From Deltaproteobacteria bacterium (GTDB taxonomy: Bacteria; Desulfobacterota; Desulfobacteria; Desulfobacterales; SURF-15), in NCBI GenBank assembly GCA_019309565.1, contig JAFDFZ010000011.1:1-63713 (forward strand): a stretch of DNA of 63,713 nucleotides, in the 5' to 3' direction. Made by a program: the position numbers and the translations under genes. Shown here piece by piece: positions 43,530 through 51,598 of this stretch. Numbering within the stretch: the stretch's first letter is position 1; each line of letters starts with the position of its first letter. Below the pieces are notes generated by a model. The model was not told where the DNA came from. It ran no database searches and saw only the letters and a program-made list of their open reading frames with translations.

Positions 43530-46500
43530 ACGATAAAGGGAAAACAAAGCCCGAAAAAAGCGGGACGGTGATCATCGTAGGGGGCGGTGTGGGCGCAATG
43601 CAGGCCTCGCTTGATCTTGCAGACTGCGGTTTTAAGGTTCATATGATTCAGAAAGATTCCGCCATCGGTGGTACCATGGTGATGCTGGATAAAACGTTTC
43701 CCACCGGGGATTGTTCCATGTGCATGATCTCACCCAAGATGGTGGAAGTGGGTCGCAACCCGAATATCGATATACATGTGCTGGCCGAAGTGGTTTCCGT
43801 GGAAGGAGAAGCGGGGAACTTTACGGTAACCGTAAAGCAGGCGCCTCGCTTTGTAGATCCTGAAAAATGCACCGGCTGCGGTATATGCGAGGAAAAATGC
43901 CCCAGAAAAGTTACAAGCGAATACGAACAGGGGCTTTCGGTTCGGAAAGCCATCTACTCTCTTTATCCTCAGGCATTACCCAACACACGGGTCATTGATA
44001 AATCCAATTGCATCTACTTCAAAAAGGGAAGATGCAAGGCATGTGAAAAATATTGTCCCTCAAACGCGATATTATGGGAAGATACGGAAAAGATACTGGA
44101 GCTGAACGCAGGGGCCATTATCCTTTCTCCTGGATTGGAACGCTACGATCCCCGTATCCGACAGGAGCTTGGCTACGGCCGGTGGCCCAATGTGGTGACA
44201 TCCATCCAATTCGAGCGCATTCTCTCCGCCTCCGGCCCCTATCAGGGTACCGTAACAAGGCCGGGCGACGGAAAGCATCCCAAAAAAATTGCGTGGATTC
44301 AGTGCGTGGGTTCCAGGGATTTGCACAATGCAAATCCCTGGTGTTCTTCGGTCTGCTGCATGTATGCAACCAAGCAATCCATTATTGCCAAAGAACACGA
44401 TTCAAGTATCGAGCCTACCATCTTTTACATAGACATAAGGGCCTTTGGAAAGGATTTTGACAAATACGTAAATCGAGCAAAAGAAGAATACGGAATACGC
44501 TACCAGCGGGCCATGATTTCCATTGTACGGGAAGAGCCGGCAACCGGGAACCTCGTTTTGCGCTATGCGCAAGGAGACGGCAGGCTGGTTGATGAGACCT
44601 TTGATATGGTGGTGCTTTCCATTGGTTTTCAACCCCATCAGGATGCAAAGGAGTTTTCAACAACCTTCGGCATCCAGCTCAACGACCACCGCTTTCCAAA
44701 AACAAATACGTTTCAACCTGTGGAAACCACCCGCACCGGAGTTTATGTTACCGGTATATACCAGGGGCCCAAGGACATCCCTGAAACGGTTATGCAAGGC
44801 AGTGCGGTGGCCGGAAAGGCAATGACGCTGCTGGGGGATGCCCGCGGCACGGATATCATGCTGACACCCTCCCCCAGGCCAATGGAAGCGGGTGAAGATA
44901 AGCCCCGCATCGGGGTTTTCGTATGCCACTGTGGAATCAATATCTCCAGTGTGGTGGATGTGAATGCGGTGGCGGAATATGCGAAAACCCTGCCCTATGT
45001 GGTGTATGCCGGTCAAAACCTGTTTTCGTGCTCTCAGGACTCCCAGGAAAATATGAAACAGGTAATACGAGAAAACCGCATAAACCGCATCGTGGTGGCT
45101 GCCTGTAGTCCCAAAACCCATGAGGCCATCTTCATGGATACCATCGAGTCGTGCGGTGTAAACAAATATCTGTTTGAAATGGCCAACATTCGAAACCAGG
45201 ATTCCTGGGTTCATTCCGCAACACCGCAGGATGCAACCGAGAAGGCAAAAGAGCTGGTACGCATGGCCGTTGCACGGGCGGGCAAGTTAAGAAGGCTTCA
45301 TGAAAAAAAGATTCCGGTGATTCAGCGAGGGTTGATCATAGGTGGAGGTGTGGCGGGAATGAATGCGGCCCTTGGTCTGGCGGATCAGGGTTTTGAAGTT
45401 GTACTGGTGGAAAAAGAAGCGCGGCTTGGCGGAGTTGCAAACCGGTTAACGACAACGATCGAGGGCGACGACATACAAGCCTATCTGGATGCGCTGATAC
45501 AAAGAGTCTGCTCACATCCCAAAATTCAGGTTCTAACCCAGTCGCTTATCGTTGGATTCTCTGGTTTTAAGGGCAACTTTACCACAGAGGTGATGGTCGG
45601 CCCTCAACTGCAGGAAAGAAAAATAGACCATGGCATCGTCATCATTGCAACCGGCGCCAACGAGTATAAGCCAAGGGAATTTCTCTACGGCCAGGATCAA
45701 CGGGTGATGACTCAAATTGAGCTTGCCGAAAGGCTGACCAAAGGGCAAATCGGCCACCCGGATCAGGTGGTAATGATCCAGTGTGTGGGATCAAGAAACG
45801 AAGAAAACCCGAATTGTTCAAGAATCTGTTGTCAGAGTGCCATTAAAAACGCTCTTCAAATCAAAAAGCTTCGGCCCGAAACAAAAATCTATATACTTTA
45901 TCGGGATATCAGAACCTATGGACTTATGGAAGACTATTACACTGAGGCCAGAAAACAGGGAATTCTCTTCTTCCCCTTTGAACCTGACGATCCCCCCCTG
46001 GTGGAAGCGTCCGATCAGGGCCTGGTGGTAACATTTAATGATCAAATGCTGGCAAGGCGATTGAAAGTTCGCGCCGATGTATTGGTGTTGAGTGCGGGGA
46101 TGATTGCCGAGGACACAGAGGATCTTGCCTCCATACTCAAACTTGCCCGCAACAGCGAAGGATTCTTTGTGGAGGCGCATGTCAAGTTAAGACCCGTAGA
46201 TATGGCAACGGAAGGCATTTTCTTGTGTGGAACAGCACACGGCCCGAAATTGATAAAAGAATCGATCTCCCAGGCTCTGGCTGCGGCGTCTCGGGCTACC
46301 ACACTTCTTTCCCAGGAACAATTGACGTTATCAGCGGTCACAGCCCAGGTTGACCAGGATCGGTGTGCGGCATGTCTTATTTGCGTGCGGTCATGCCCTT
46401 ATAACGTCCCAAGAATCAATGAACAGGGCGTAAGTGAGATTGACATTGCTCTGTGTCATGGATGCGGCATATGTGCATCGGAATGCCCTGCCAAGGCCAT

Positions 46501-46570
46501 CGAGCTTAGCTGGTATGAAGATGAACAGATCATGACCAAGATAGATGCATTGCTTGAAGGGGTGTTGTAG
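43526..46570 (+). CDS. hdrA: HdrA-like flavin-bifurcating subunit with two FAD modules
   Basis: A 1014-residue protein. The first FAD module begins VIIVGGGVGAMQASLDLADC (about 12) and carries CTGCGICEEKCP and CKACEKYCP clusters, plus NPWCSSVCCMYATKQ. A linker domain (about 455-590, GVFVCHCGINISSVV, VVAACSPKTHE) leads to a second full HdrA module from about 600 (LIIGGGVAGMNAALGLAD), with NCSRICCQSAIK. The C-terminal ferredoxin has CAACLICVRSCP and CHGCGICASECP. HdrA proteins split electron pairs at FAD between a high- and a low-potential acceptor. The duplicated module makes it about 350 residues longer than the methanogen subunit. Confidence 0.92.
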   Translation: MNDKGKTKPEKSGTVIIVGGGVGAMQASLDLADCGFKVHMIQKDSAIGGTMVMLDKTFPTGDCSMCMISPKMVEVGRNPNIDIHVLAEVVSVEGEAGNFTVTVKQAPRFVDPEKCTGCGICEEKCPRKVTSEYEQGLSVRKAIYSLYPQALPNTRVIDKSNCIYFKKGRCKACEKYCPSNAILWEDTEKILELNAGAIILSPGLERYDPRIRQELGYGRWPNVVTSIQFERILSASGPYQGTVTRPGDGKHPKKIAWIQCVGSRDLHNANPWCSSVCCMYATKQSIIAKEHDSSIEPTIFYIDIRAFGKDFDKYVNRAKEEYGIRYQRAMISIVREEPATGNLVLRYAQGDGRLVDETFDMVVLSIGFQPHQDAKEFSTTFGIQLNDHRFPKTNTFQPVETTRTGVYVTGIYQGPKDIPETVMQGSAVAGKAMTLLGDARGTDIMLTPSPRPMEAGEDKPRIGVFVCHCGINISSVVDVNAVAEYAKTLPYVVYAGQNLFSCSQDSQENMKQVIRENRINRIVVAACSPKTHEAIFMDTIESCGVNKYLFEMANIRNQDSWVHSATPQDATEKAKELVRMAVARAGKLRRLHEKKIPVIQRGLIIGGGVAGMNAALGLADQGFEVVLVEKEARLGGVANRLTTTIEGDDIQAYLDALIQRVCSHPKIQVLTQSLIVGFSGFKGNFTTEVMVGPQLQERKIDHGIVIIATGANEYKPREFLYGQDQRVMTQIELAERLTKGQIGHPDQVVMIQCVGSRNEENPNCSRICCQSAIKNALQIKKLRPETKIYILYRDIRTYGLMEDYYTEARKQGILFFPFEPDDPPLVEASDQGLVVTFNDQMLARRLKVRADVLVLSAGMIAEDTEDLASILKLARNSEGFFVEAHVKLRPVDMATEGIFLCGTAHGPKLIKESISQALAAASRATTLLSQEQLTLSAVTAQVDQDRCAACLICVRSCPYNVPRINEQGVSEIDIALCHGCGICASECPAKAIELSWYEDEQIMTKIDALLEGVL

Positions 46571-46642
46571 CAGTTTTCGGTTAAATTCGGGCCGTGAGCC
46601 GAATAAACTTTTAAATTTTGCCGCTCAAATGTGGAGGAAGCG

Positions 46643-47077
46643 ATGAGTGAAGATTTTAAGCCGATTATCCTTTCTTTTTGCTGCAATTACTGAGGGTATT
46701 CCGCTGCGGACCTGGCAGGTACCATGAGATTGCAATATCCATCGAATATCAAAATTGTCCGCGTACCATGTACCGGTAAGGTGGATGTTTTATATATTCT
46801 TCATGCCTTCGAAAAAGGAGCAGATGGAGTATACCTTGTCGGATGTCTTGAAGGTGGATGTCATTACAACAGCGGTAACCTCAAAGCGCGCAAGCGTGTG
46901 GAACAGGCTCAAAAAATCCTCGATACCATCGGTATCGGCGGGGAACGGGTCCAGATGTATAACCTGTCTTCCAGCGACGGCCCGCTTTTCGCGAAATACG
47001 CGCAGGAAATGAACGAAAGGATTCTCAAGCTGGGTCCGAACCCCATCAAATTGGCTGGAAAGAAAAAAGCCGCCTGA
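46643..47077 (+). CDS. mvhD: MvhD-like [2Fe-2S] subunit, selenocysteine-containing
   Basis: A 144-residue protein if the in-frame UGA at 46691-46693 is read as selenocysteine. From ATG 46643 (GGAGG upstream) the N-terminus reads MSEDFKPIILSFCCNY-Sec-GYSAADLAG, where Sec17 replaces a Cys of the FCCNWC motif of MvhD/FlpD/VhuD. After the UGA the frame is open and highly typical of MvhD: PCTGKVDVLYILHAFEKGAD, LEGGCHYNSGNLKARKR. Family members pass electrons between a partner enzyme and HdrA through a [2Fe-2S] centre. Automatic callers would start at 46724 and lose the N-terminal motif. Confidence 0.9.
46694..46723 (+). promoter_or_regulatory. Candidate SECIS stem-loop after the mvhD UGA codon
   Basis: Directly after the UGA the RNA can fold as GGTA (46695-46698) with TACC (46720-46723) and CTGC (46704-46707) with GCAG (46715-46718), leaving the apical loop GGACCUG. 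Bacterial SECIS elements lie within the coding region right after the UGA with a small G/U-containing apical loop at about this distance. The pairing was drawn by eye, not computed. Confidence 0.6.
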
Positions 47078-47181
47078 GCATGGGAGTTGCATTGCAGGCT
47101 GAGCGTCTCAATCGGCATTCCGGGGGGCAGGTGCAAATAGCGTGAAAATCCGAACTGAACTTAAATGAGAGGTTGTTCTTT

Positions 47182-47850
47182 ATGATTGTTGCTGACAAAA
47201 AACCCATCGAAGAGATAATTGAATATCTTGCGGATAAAAATAAAATCCTAATCCTGGGCTGCAACGAATGTGTCACGGTTTGTGAAGCAGGAGGTAAAAA
47301 GGAAGTCGGTGTGCTGGCATCTGCCTTGCGCATGTATTTTCTAAAACAGGAAAGAGAGGTCAGCATCGATGAACTCACCCTGGAAAGACAGTGCGACCAC
47401 GAGTATCTTGAAGAGATCCGGGACAGGGTGGATCAGTACGATGCCATCGTATCTCTTGCCTGTGGGGTGGGGGTTCAATTCACAGCCGAAAAATATCATT
47501 CCATACCGGTTTACCCTGGGGTAAACACCTGCTTTCTGGGGGTGACTGAAAAGAGAGGTCTTTGGACGGAACGATGCCAGGCATGCGGCTCGTGCATCCT
47601 GGCTCAAACCGGGGGGATCTGTCCGGTCTCACGGTGCGCCAAGAGGCTTCTCAATGGACCCTGTGGGGGTTCGACCGACGGCAGATGCGAAATCAATAAA
47701 GAGGTTGATTGCGCCTGGCAACTTATCATCGACCGAATGCAGGCATTGGATATGCTGGACGCATATGAAAAAATCTGCGATGTTAAAGACTGGTCCACAG
47801 ATCGGGCAGGCGGGCCCAGGAAAGTGGTCAGGGAGGATCTCATACAATGA
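47182..47850 (+). CDS. metV: MetV, zinc/FeS subunit of methylenetetrahydrofolate reductase
   Basis: About 222 residues of the MTHFR C-terminal (MetV) family. The protein has a CNECVTVCEAGGKKEVG motif near the start and a Cys-rich C-terminal half (CQACGSCILAQTGGICPVSR then CAKRLLNGPCGG), which would bind FeS clusters or zinc. In acetogens MetV partners MetF in a ferredoxin- or NADH-linked methylene-THF reductase. ATG 47182 has GAGAGG upstream. Its stop overlaps the metF start by 4 bases, so the two are coupled. Confidence 0.9.
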   Translation: MIVADKKPIEEIIEYLADKNKILILGCNECVTVCEAGGKKEVGVLASALRMYFLKQEREVSIDELTLERQCDHEYLEEIRDRVDQYDAIVSLACGVGVQFTAEKYHSIPVYPGVNTCFLGVTEKRGLWTERCQACGSCILAQTGGICPVSRCAKRLLNGPCGGSTDGRCEINKEVDCAWQLIIDRMQALDMLDAYEKICDVKDWSTDRAGGPRKVVREDLIQ

Positions 47851-48779
47851 GTGTGCGAACACCAAGCAAATTGGAAAAGATTCTATCTGAAGGGCACCTT
47901 GCCGTAACCTCTGAATGCGGCCCCCCGCGGGGCAGTGACCCGGAGGTAATCACCAAAAAGGCCGAATTGATCAAAGACTATGTGGATGCCGTAAACGTGA
48001 CCGACAATCAGACCTCGGTTACCAGACTCTGCAGCTTAGCTGCCTGTATTCGCCTTAAGCTGATGGGTGTAGAACCGGTGCTGCAGATGGTGACTCGCGA
48101 TCGAAACCGAATCGCCCTTCAAAGCGACATTTTGGGAGCCGCCTCCTTTGATATACATAATATCCTCTGCCTTTCGGGCGATCATCAAAGCTTTGGAGAC
48201 TGCCCTCAGAGCCAGAACGTATACGATATTGACTCCATGCAGCTCATTCAAACCATCCGCCACATGCGTGATGAGGGCAAGTTTCTGGGGGGTGATGATA
48301 TTCAGCGCCCGCCGAAGATGTTTGTGGGAGCGGCAGCCAATCCGTTCGCAGATCCTTTTGAAATCCGCATCCCGCGGCTTGCAAAGAAAATAGCCGCCGG
48401 AGCGGAATTTATTCAGACACAGTGCATCTATAATCTTGATAAGTTCGAACGATGGATGGAACTGGCCCGGCAGCGGGGCTTGCACGAGAAAGTCCATATT
48501 CTGGCCGGGCTAACCCCTCTTAAATCCGCCGGTATGGCGCGTTACATGAAAAATCGGGTGCCGGGAATGGATGTGCCCGATGAGGTGGTACAGCGGATGG
48601 CCAAAACTCCTAAAGAAAAACAGGCAGCAGAAGGGATCAACATCTGCATAGAGTCCATACAGCGTCTTAAAGAGATTGAAGGCGTGCACGGATTTCATAT
48701 CATGGCCATCGAATGGGAAGAGAAGGTACCTGAAATCGTTGAACGAGCAGGCTTATATCCCAGGCCGAAAGTAACCTGA
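47847..48779 (+). CDS. metF: 5,10-methylenetetrahydrofolate reductase
   Basis: A 310-residue FAD-dependent TIM barrel with the MetF pattern VTSECGPPRGSDPEVITKKA at the start, NVTDNQTSVTRLCSLAAC and HNILCLSGDHQSFGDCPQ (folate and FAD site), and GAEFIQTQCIYNLDKFERWM. It converts methylene-THF to methyl-THF in the methyl branch of the Wood-Ljungdahl pathway, or the reverse during complete oxidation of acetyl units. It is the last gene of the hdr-met operon, followed by repeat element B copy 3. Confidence 0.94.
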   Translation: MSVRTPSKLEKILSEGHLAVTSECGPPRGSDPEVITKKAELIKDYVDAVNVTDNQTSVTRLCSLAACIRLKLMGVEPVLQMVTRDRNRIALQSDILGAASFDIHNILCLSGDHQSFGDCPQSQNVYDIDSMQLIQTIRHMRDEGKFLGGDDIQRPPKMFVGAAANPFADPFEIRIPRLAKKIAAGAEFIQTQCIYNLDKFERWMELARQRGLHEKVHILAGLTPLKSAGMARYMKNRVPGMDVPDEVVQRMAKTPKEKQAAEGINICIESIQRLKEIEGVHGFHIMAIEWEEKVPEIVERAGLYPRPKVT

Positions 48780-48817
48780 CCGATAAGCAACTCCCCGTGT
48801 ATGCGAAAAGTATTTTA

Positions 48818-48918
48818 ACCCCGTTGTTGAACAGCGAGTAGCTGTATTAAACCTGTGAGCTGGTTTTAATCTTCTGTCAGCGGCATTTTGCCATGTGTTT
48901 TATGCAACTATACGGGGT
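48818..48918. mobile_element. MITE-like element, family B, copy 3
   Basis: A 101-bp element with ends ACCCCGTTGTTG and CAACTATACGGGGT, inverted relative to copy 2. It shares TTTTATGCAACT-type sequence next to one end with that copy. Flanks repeat TAA on both sides if the outermost bases are CCCC/GGGG. It separates the metF gene from the fatty acid regulator. Confidence 0.6.
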
Positions 48919-49046
48919 AACTTCGCTAAGATCTAGCGGTTACATATAAAATTCGTTTCACTCCCTTTCTATCAACCTGCAGAGATCTGTCACGCACATC
49001 CATACCGCAAATCCATACCACAACCCGATGTTTGGATAGGTTTTTC

Positions 49047-49092
49047 TTGACACAATCCGCAGTTGCCTGATAAATGAATGAGCATTCATTCA
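49047..49092 (+). promoter_or_regulatory. Promoter with overlapping FadR-type operator, upstream of TetR gene
   Basis: A perfect -35 box TTGACA (49047-49052) is followed 17 bases later by ATAAAT (49070-49075) as a candidate -10. The palindrome TGAATGA-GCAT-TCATTCA (49075-49092) begins at its last base, where bound repressor would block transcription. The arms match the consensus described for Bacillus FadR, a TetR-family regulator of fatty acid degradation. The same 18 bases occur at 53454-53471. Confidence 0.75.
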
Positions 49093-49120
49093 CTTTATGT
49101 AAATGGTCCGGAGGTAAACC

Positions 49121-49738
49121 ATCAGCCGGAAGAAAAAAAACAATGATAAATATCATCGGATCCTGGAAGCTGCCGTAAAACTTTTCGCCGATAAAGGCTT
49201 CCACCAGTCTACCATATCTCAGATCGCCAGGGAGGCCGGGGTTGCCGACGGCACCGTGTACCTTTATTTTAAAAACAAAGATGATATCCTTGTCCATTTT
49301 TTCAGCCATAAGGCAAAGCAAATATTTGACACATTTAGAAAGGAAGTGGACAGGGCCGATACCCCGGTTGATAAGCTTCGGAATCTGATTCGAAGCCATC
49401 TGGAAGCATTTCAGCGTGATCGAAACATGGCGATCGTATACCAGGCGGAAACCCGCCAAAAACATCGAATCGTTGAAGAGCAGATCAAGACCATGTCCAA
49501 AATGTATTACGAGCTGATCGCGGAGATTATTGAACTGGGACAGCGCGATGGTAGCATGCGCAAGGAGCTTTATGTTGCTCTGGTAAAACGGCTCATTCTG
49601 GGAACGGTGGATGAGGTCATTAATACCTGGATTCATTCAAACGGCACCTATGATCTGGCATCCATGACCAACCCGCTTATGGACCTGTTTATCCGGGGAA
49701 TCGGCAATCCGGGTCCGAGCAAATCCCGTTGTGCTTGA
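49121..49738 (+). CDS. TetR-family regulator of fatty acid degradation (FadR-like)
   Basis: About 205 residues. The N-terminal HTH reads RILEAAVKLFADKGFHQSTI and SQIAREAGVADGTVYLYFKN, with a C-terminal ligand-binding domain typical of FadR/YsiA-type TetR proteins (HLEAFQRDRNMAIVYQAETR). The conserved frame has no ATG, GTG or TTG before the HTH. The codon 6 bases after a perfect GGAGG is ATC (49121), giving X-SRKKNNDKYHRILEAAV. AUC initiation or a start-codon mutation are the options. It precedes an acyl-CoA dehydrogenase and follows a FadR-like palindrome that it probably binds. Confidence 0.8.
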   Translation: MSRKKKNNDKYHRILEAAVKLFADKGFHQSTISQIAREAGVADGTVYLYFKNKDDILVHFFSHKAKQIFDTFRKEVDRADTPVDKLRNLIRSHLEAFQRDRNMAIVYQAETRQKHRIVEEQIKTMSKMYYELIAEIIELGQRDGSMRKELYVALVKRLILGTVDEVINTWIHSNGTYDLASMTNPLMDLFIRGIGNPGPSKSRCA

Positions 49739-49777
49739 GAAAAAAATTTAATTTCACACATAAGGAGAAAAAAGACC

Positions 49778-51592
49778 ATGGCACAATTAATCGCAGACCG
49801 CCGGGACGTTGATTTTGTTTTACACGAGCAGCTTAAGGTGAAACGTCTTGCCAGACACGATAAATATGCCGAATTTGACAGGAAAACCATCGATCTCATT
49901 GTGTCCGAAGCCCGAAACCTTGCCATAAAGGAATTGCTTCCAACCCAGAAACTGGGTGATGAGCAAGGCGTGTCGTTTCATAAGGGAAAGGTAAGTGTAC
50001 CGGAGTCTTTTCATCGGGCCTACAAACTTTTTTGCGAAGGAGAATGGGTTTCCATGACCGAAGATCCCAGCTGGGGGGGCCAAGGCATGCCCCACAGTGT
50101 TTCACTGGCTGCCAGTGAGTATTTTGTTGGCGCCAACTGCGCATTCATGATTTATCCTGGACTCACCCACAGTGCGGGTAGACTGGTAGAAGCATTCGGT
50201 ACGAAAAAACAAAAAGAACTTTATCTGAAAAAGCTATATTCCGGTGAATGGGGCGGCACCATGCTGCTGACAGAACCCCAGGCTGGCTCTGATGTGGGAG
50301 CGCTGAGCACATCGGCAAGAAAAAACCCCGACGGAACCTATATGATTACGGGAAATAAAATCTTCATCTCCTGCGGGGAACATGATCTTGTAGAAAATAT
50401 TATCCATCCCGTGCTGGCACGCATAGAAGGGGCTCCCGGGGGGACGCAGGGGATTTCATTGTTTTTGGTACCGAAAATATGGGTCAACGACGATGGCTCT
50501 CTGGGTGAGTTCAACGATGTGGTGTGCACCGGGGTGGAACAAAAGATGGGCATCCATGGCAATGCAACCTGTTCCATGGCTTTGGGCGGCCAGGGAAAAT
50601 GCAGGGGAACCCTGTTGGGGGATGAAAACAAGGGGATGCGGGCGATGTTTCATATGATGAACGAGGCCCGGCTTTTAGTTGGGCTTCAGGGGTTTGCCTT
50701 TGCGACCACCTCATACATGTACGCTTTAAATTATGCAAGAGAAAGGATTCAGGGGAAAAACCTGCTTCAAATAAAAGACCCTGAAGCGCCATCGGTTCCC
50801 ATTATCCAGCATCCTGACGTGAGACGCCAATTGTTGACCATGAAGGTGTATGTGGAGGGAATCCGCAGCCTGCTTTACTATATCGGCTTTCTTTCAGACA
50901 AAATGGCCACAACAGACAGTGCTGAGCAAAGAGCCACCTACCAGGGAATCATCGATGTTCTCATCCCCATCGCAAAGGGATATGTGACCGATCGTTGCTT
51001 TGATGTCTGTAATATGGGCCTTCAGGTTTATGGTGGCTACGGGTATATCAAAGATTATCCCATGGAGCAGCTCCTTCGTGATTGTCGAATCACCATGATC
51101 TACGAGGGCACCAACGGTATTCAGGCCATGGATCTGCTGGGAAGAAAATTAGGGTTGAACAACGGAAAAGCCGTGATGGATCTTTTGGGTGCTGTACAAA
51201 AGACGCTTTCGGCCGCAAAGGCCGTCTTAGAACTCAAAAATCAAGCCGAAACTGTGGAAAAGGCGGCAAATAAACTTACAGAGCTCGCTCTTCACCTGGG
51301 TGGTTTGGCTGCTTCTGAAAAAATTCAAGAGGCGTTTGCGTTTGCATACCCGTTTATGGAAGCGGCAGGGGATGTGATCCTTGCCTGGTTGTTGCTGTGG
51401 CGTGCAACTGTAGCATCGGCGGCACTTAATGAAGGACGCAGTAAAAAGGATGAGGCGTTTTATGAAGGGCAGATGAAAAACGCCGAATTCTTCACACAGG
51501 TTATCTTACCGGTTACATTGGGGAAAATGGATGCTATCTCAAAAACCAATGGTGCGGCTGTGGAGATATCAGAGGCGGCATTCGGCGGGTAG
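49778..51592 (+). CDS. Acyl-CoA dehydrogenase (long, about 600-residue type)
   Basis: A 604-residue flavoprotein with the acyl-CoA dehydrogenase N-terminal, middle (LTEPQAGSDVGALSTSARK, ITGNKIFISCGEHD) and C-terminal domains, and the catalytic Glu in MIYEGTNGIQAMDLLGRKL. A further C-terminal helical domain (about 460-604) puts it in the longer ACAD group related to FadE5/AidB rather than the 380-residue short-chain type. It oxidises acyl-CoA to enoyl-CoA and passes electrons to ETF, whose genes are downstream. It lies 39 bp after the TetR gene. Confidence 0.93.
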   Translation: MAQLIADRRDVDFVLHEQLKVKRLARHDKYAEFDRKTIDLIVSEARNLAIKELLPTQKLGDEQGVSFHKGKVSVPESFHRAYKLFCEGEWVSMTEDPSWGGQGMPHSVSLAASEYFVGANCAFMIYPGLTHSAGRLVEAFGTKKQKELYLKKLYSGEWGGTMLLTEPQAGSDVGALSTSARKNPDGTYMITGNKIFISCGEHDLVENIIHPVLARIEGAPGGTQGISLFLVPKIWVNDDGSLGEFNDVVCTGVEQKMGIHGNATCSMALGGQGKCRGTLLGDENKGMRAMFHMMNEARLLVGLQGFAFATTSYMYALNYARERIQGKNLLQIKDPEAPSVPIIQHPDVRRQLLTMKVYVEGIRSLLYYIGFLSDKMATTDSAEQRATYQGIIDVLIPIAKGYVTDRCFDVCNMGLQVYGGYGYIKDYPMEQLLRDCRITMIYEGTNGIQAMDLLGRKLGLNNGKAVMDLLGAVQKTLSAAKAVLELKNQAETVEKAANKLTELALHLGGLAASEKIQEAFAFAYPFMEAAGDVILAWLLLWRATVASAALNEGRSKKDEAFYEGQMKNAEFFTQVILPVTLGKMDAISKTNGAAVEISEAAFGG

Positions 51593-51598
51593 AATCGG

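Noticed and set aside
44657..45214. 185-residue open frame on the minus strand inside hdrA
   Set aside because: Low-complexity His/Gly-rich translation typical of antisense frames; hdrA motifs run unbroken on the other strand.
48926..49636. Long 236-residue open frame on the minus strand
   Set aside because: It is antisense to the TetR gene, has no family motif and no ribosome site. The plus-strand HTH is unmistakable.
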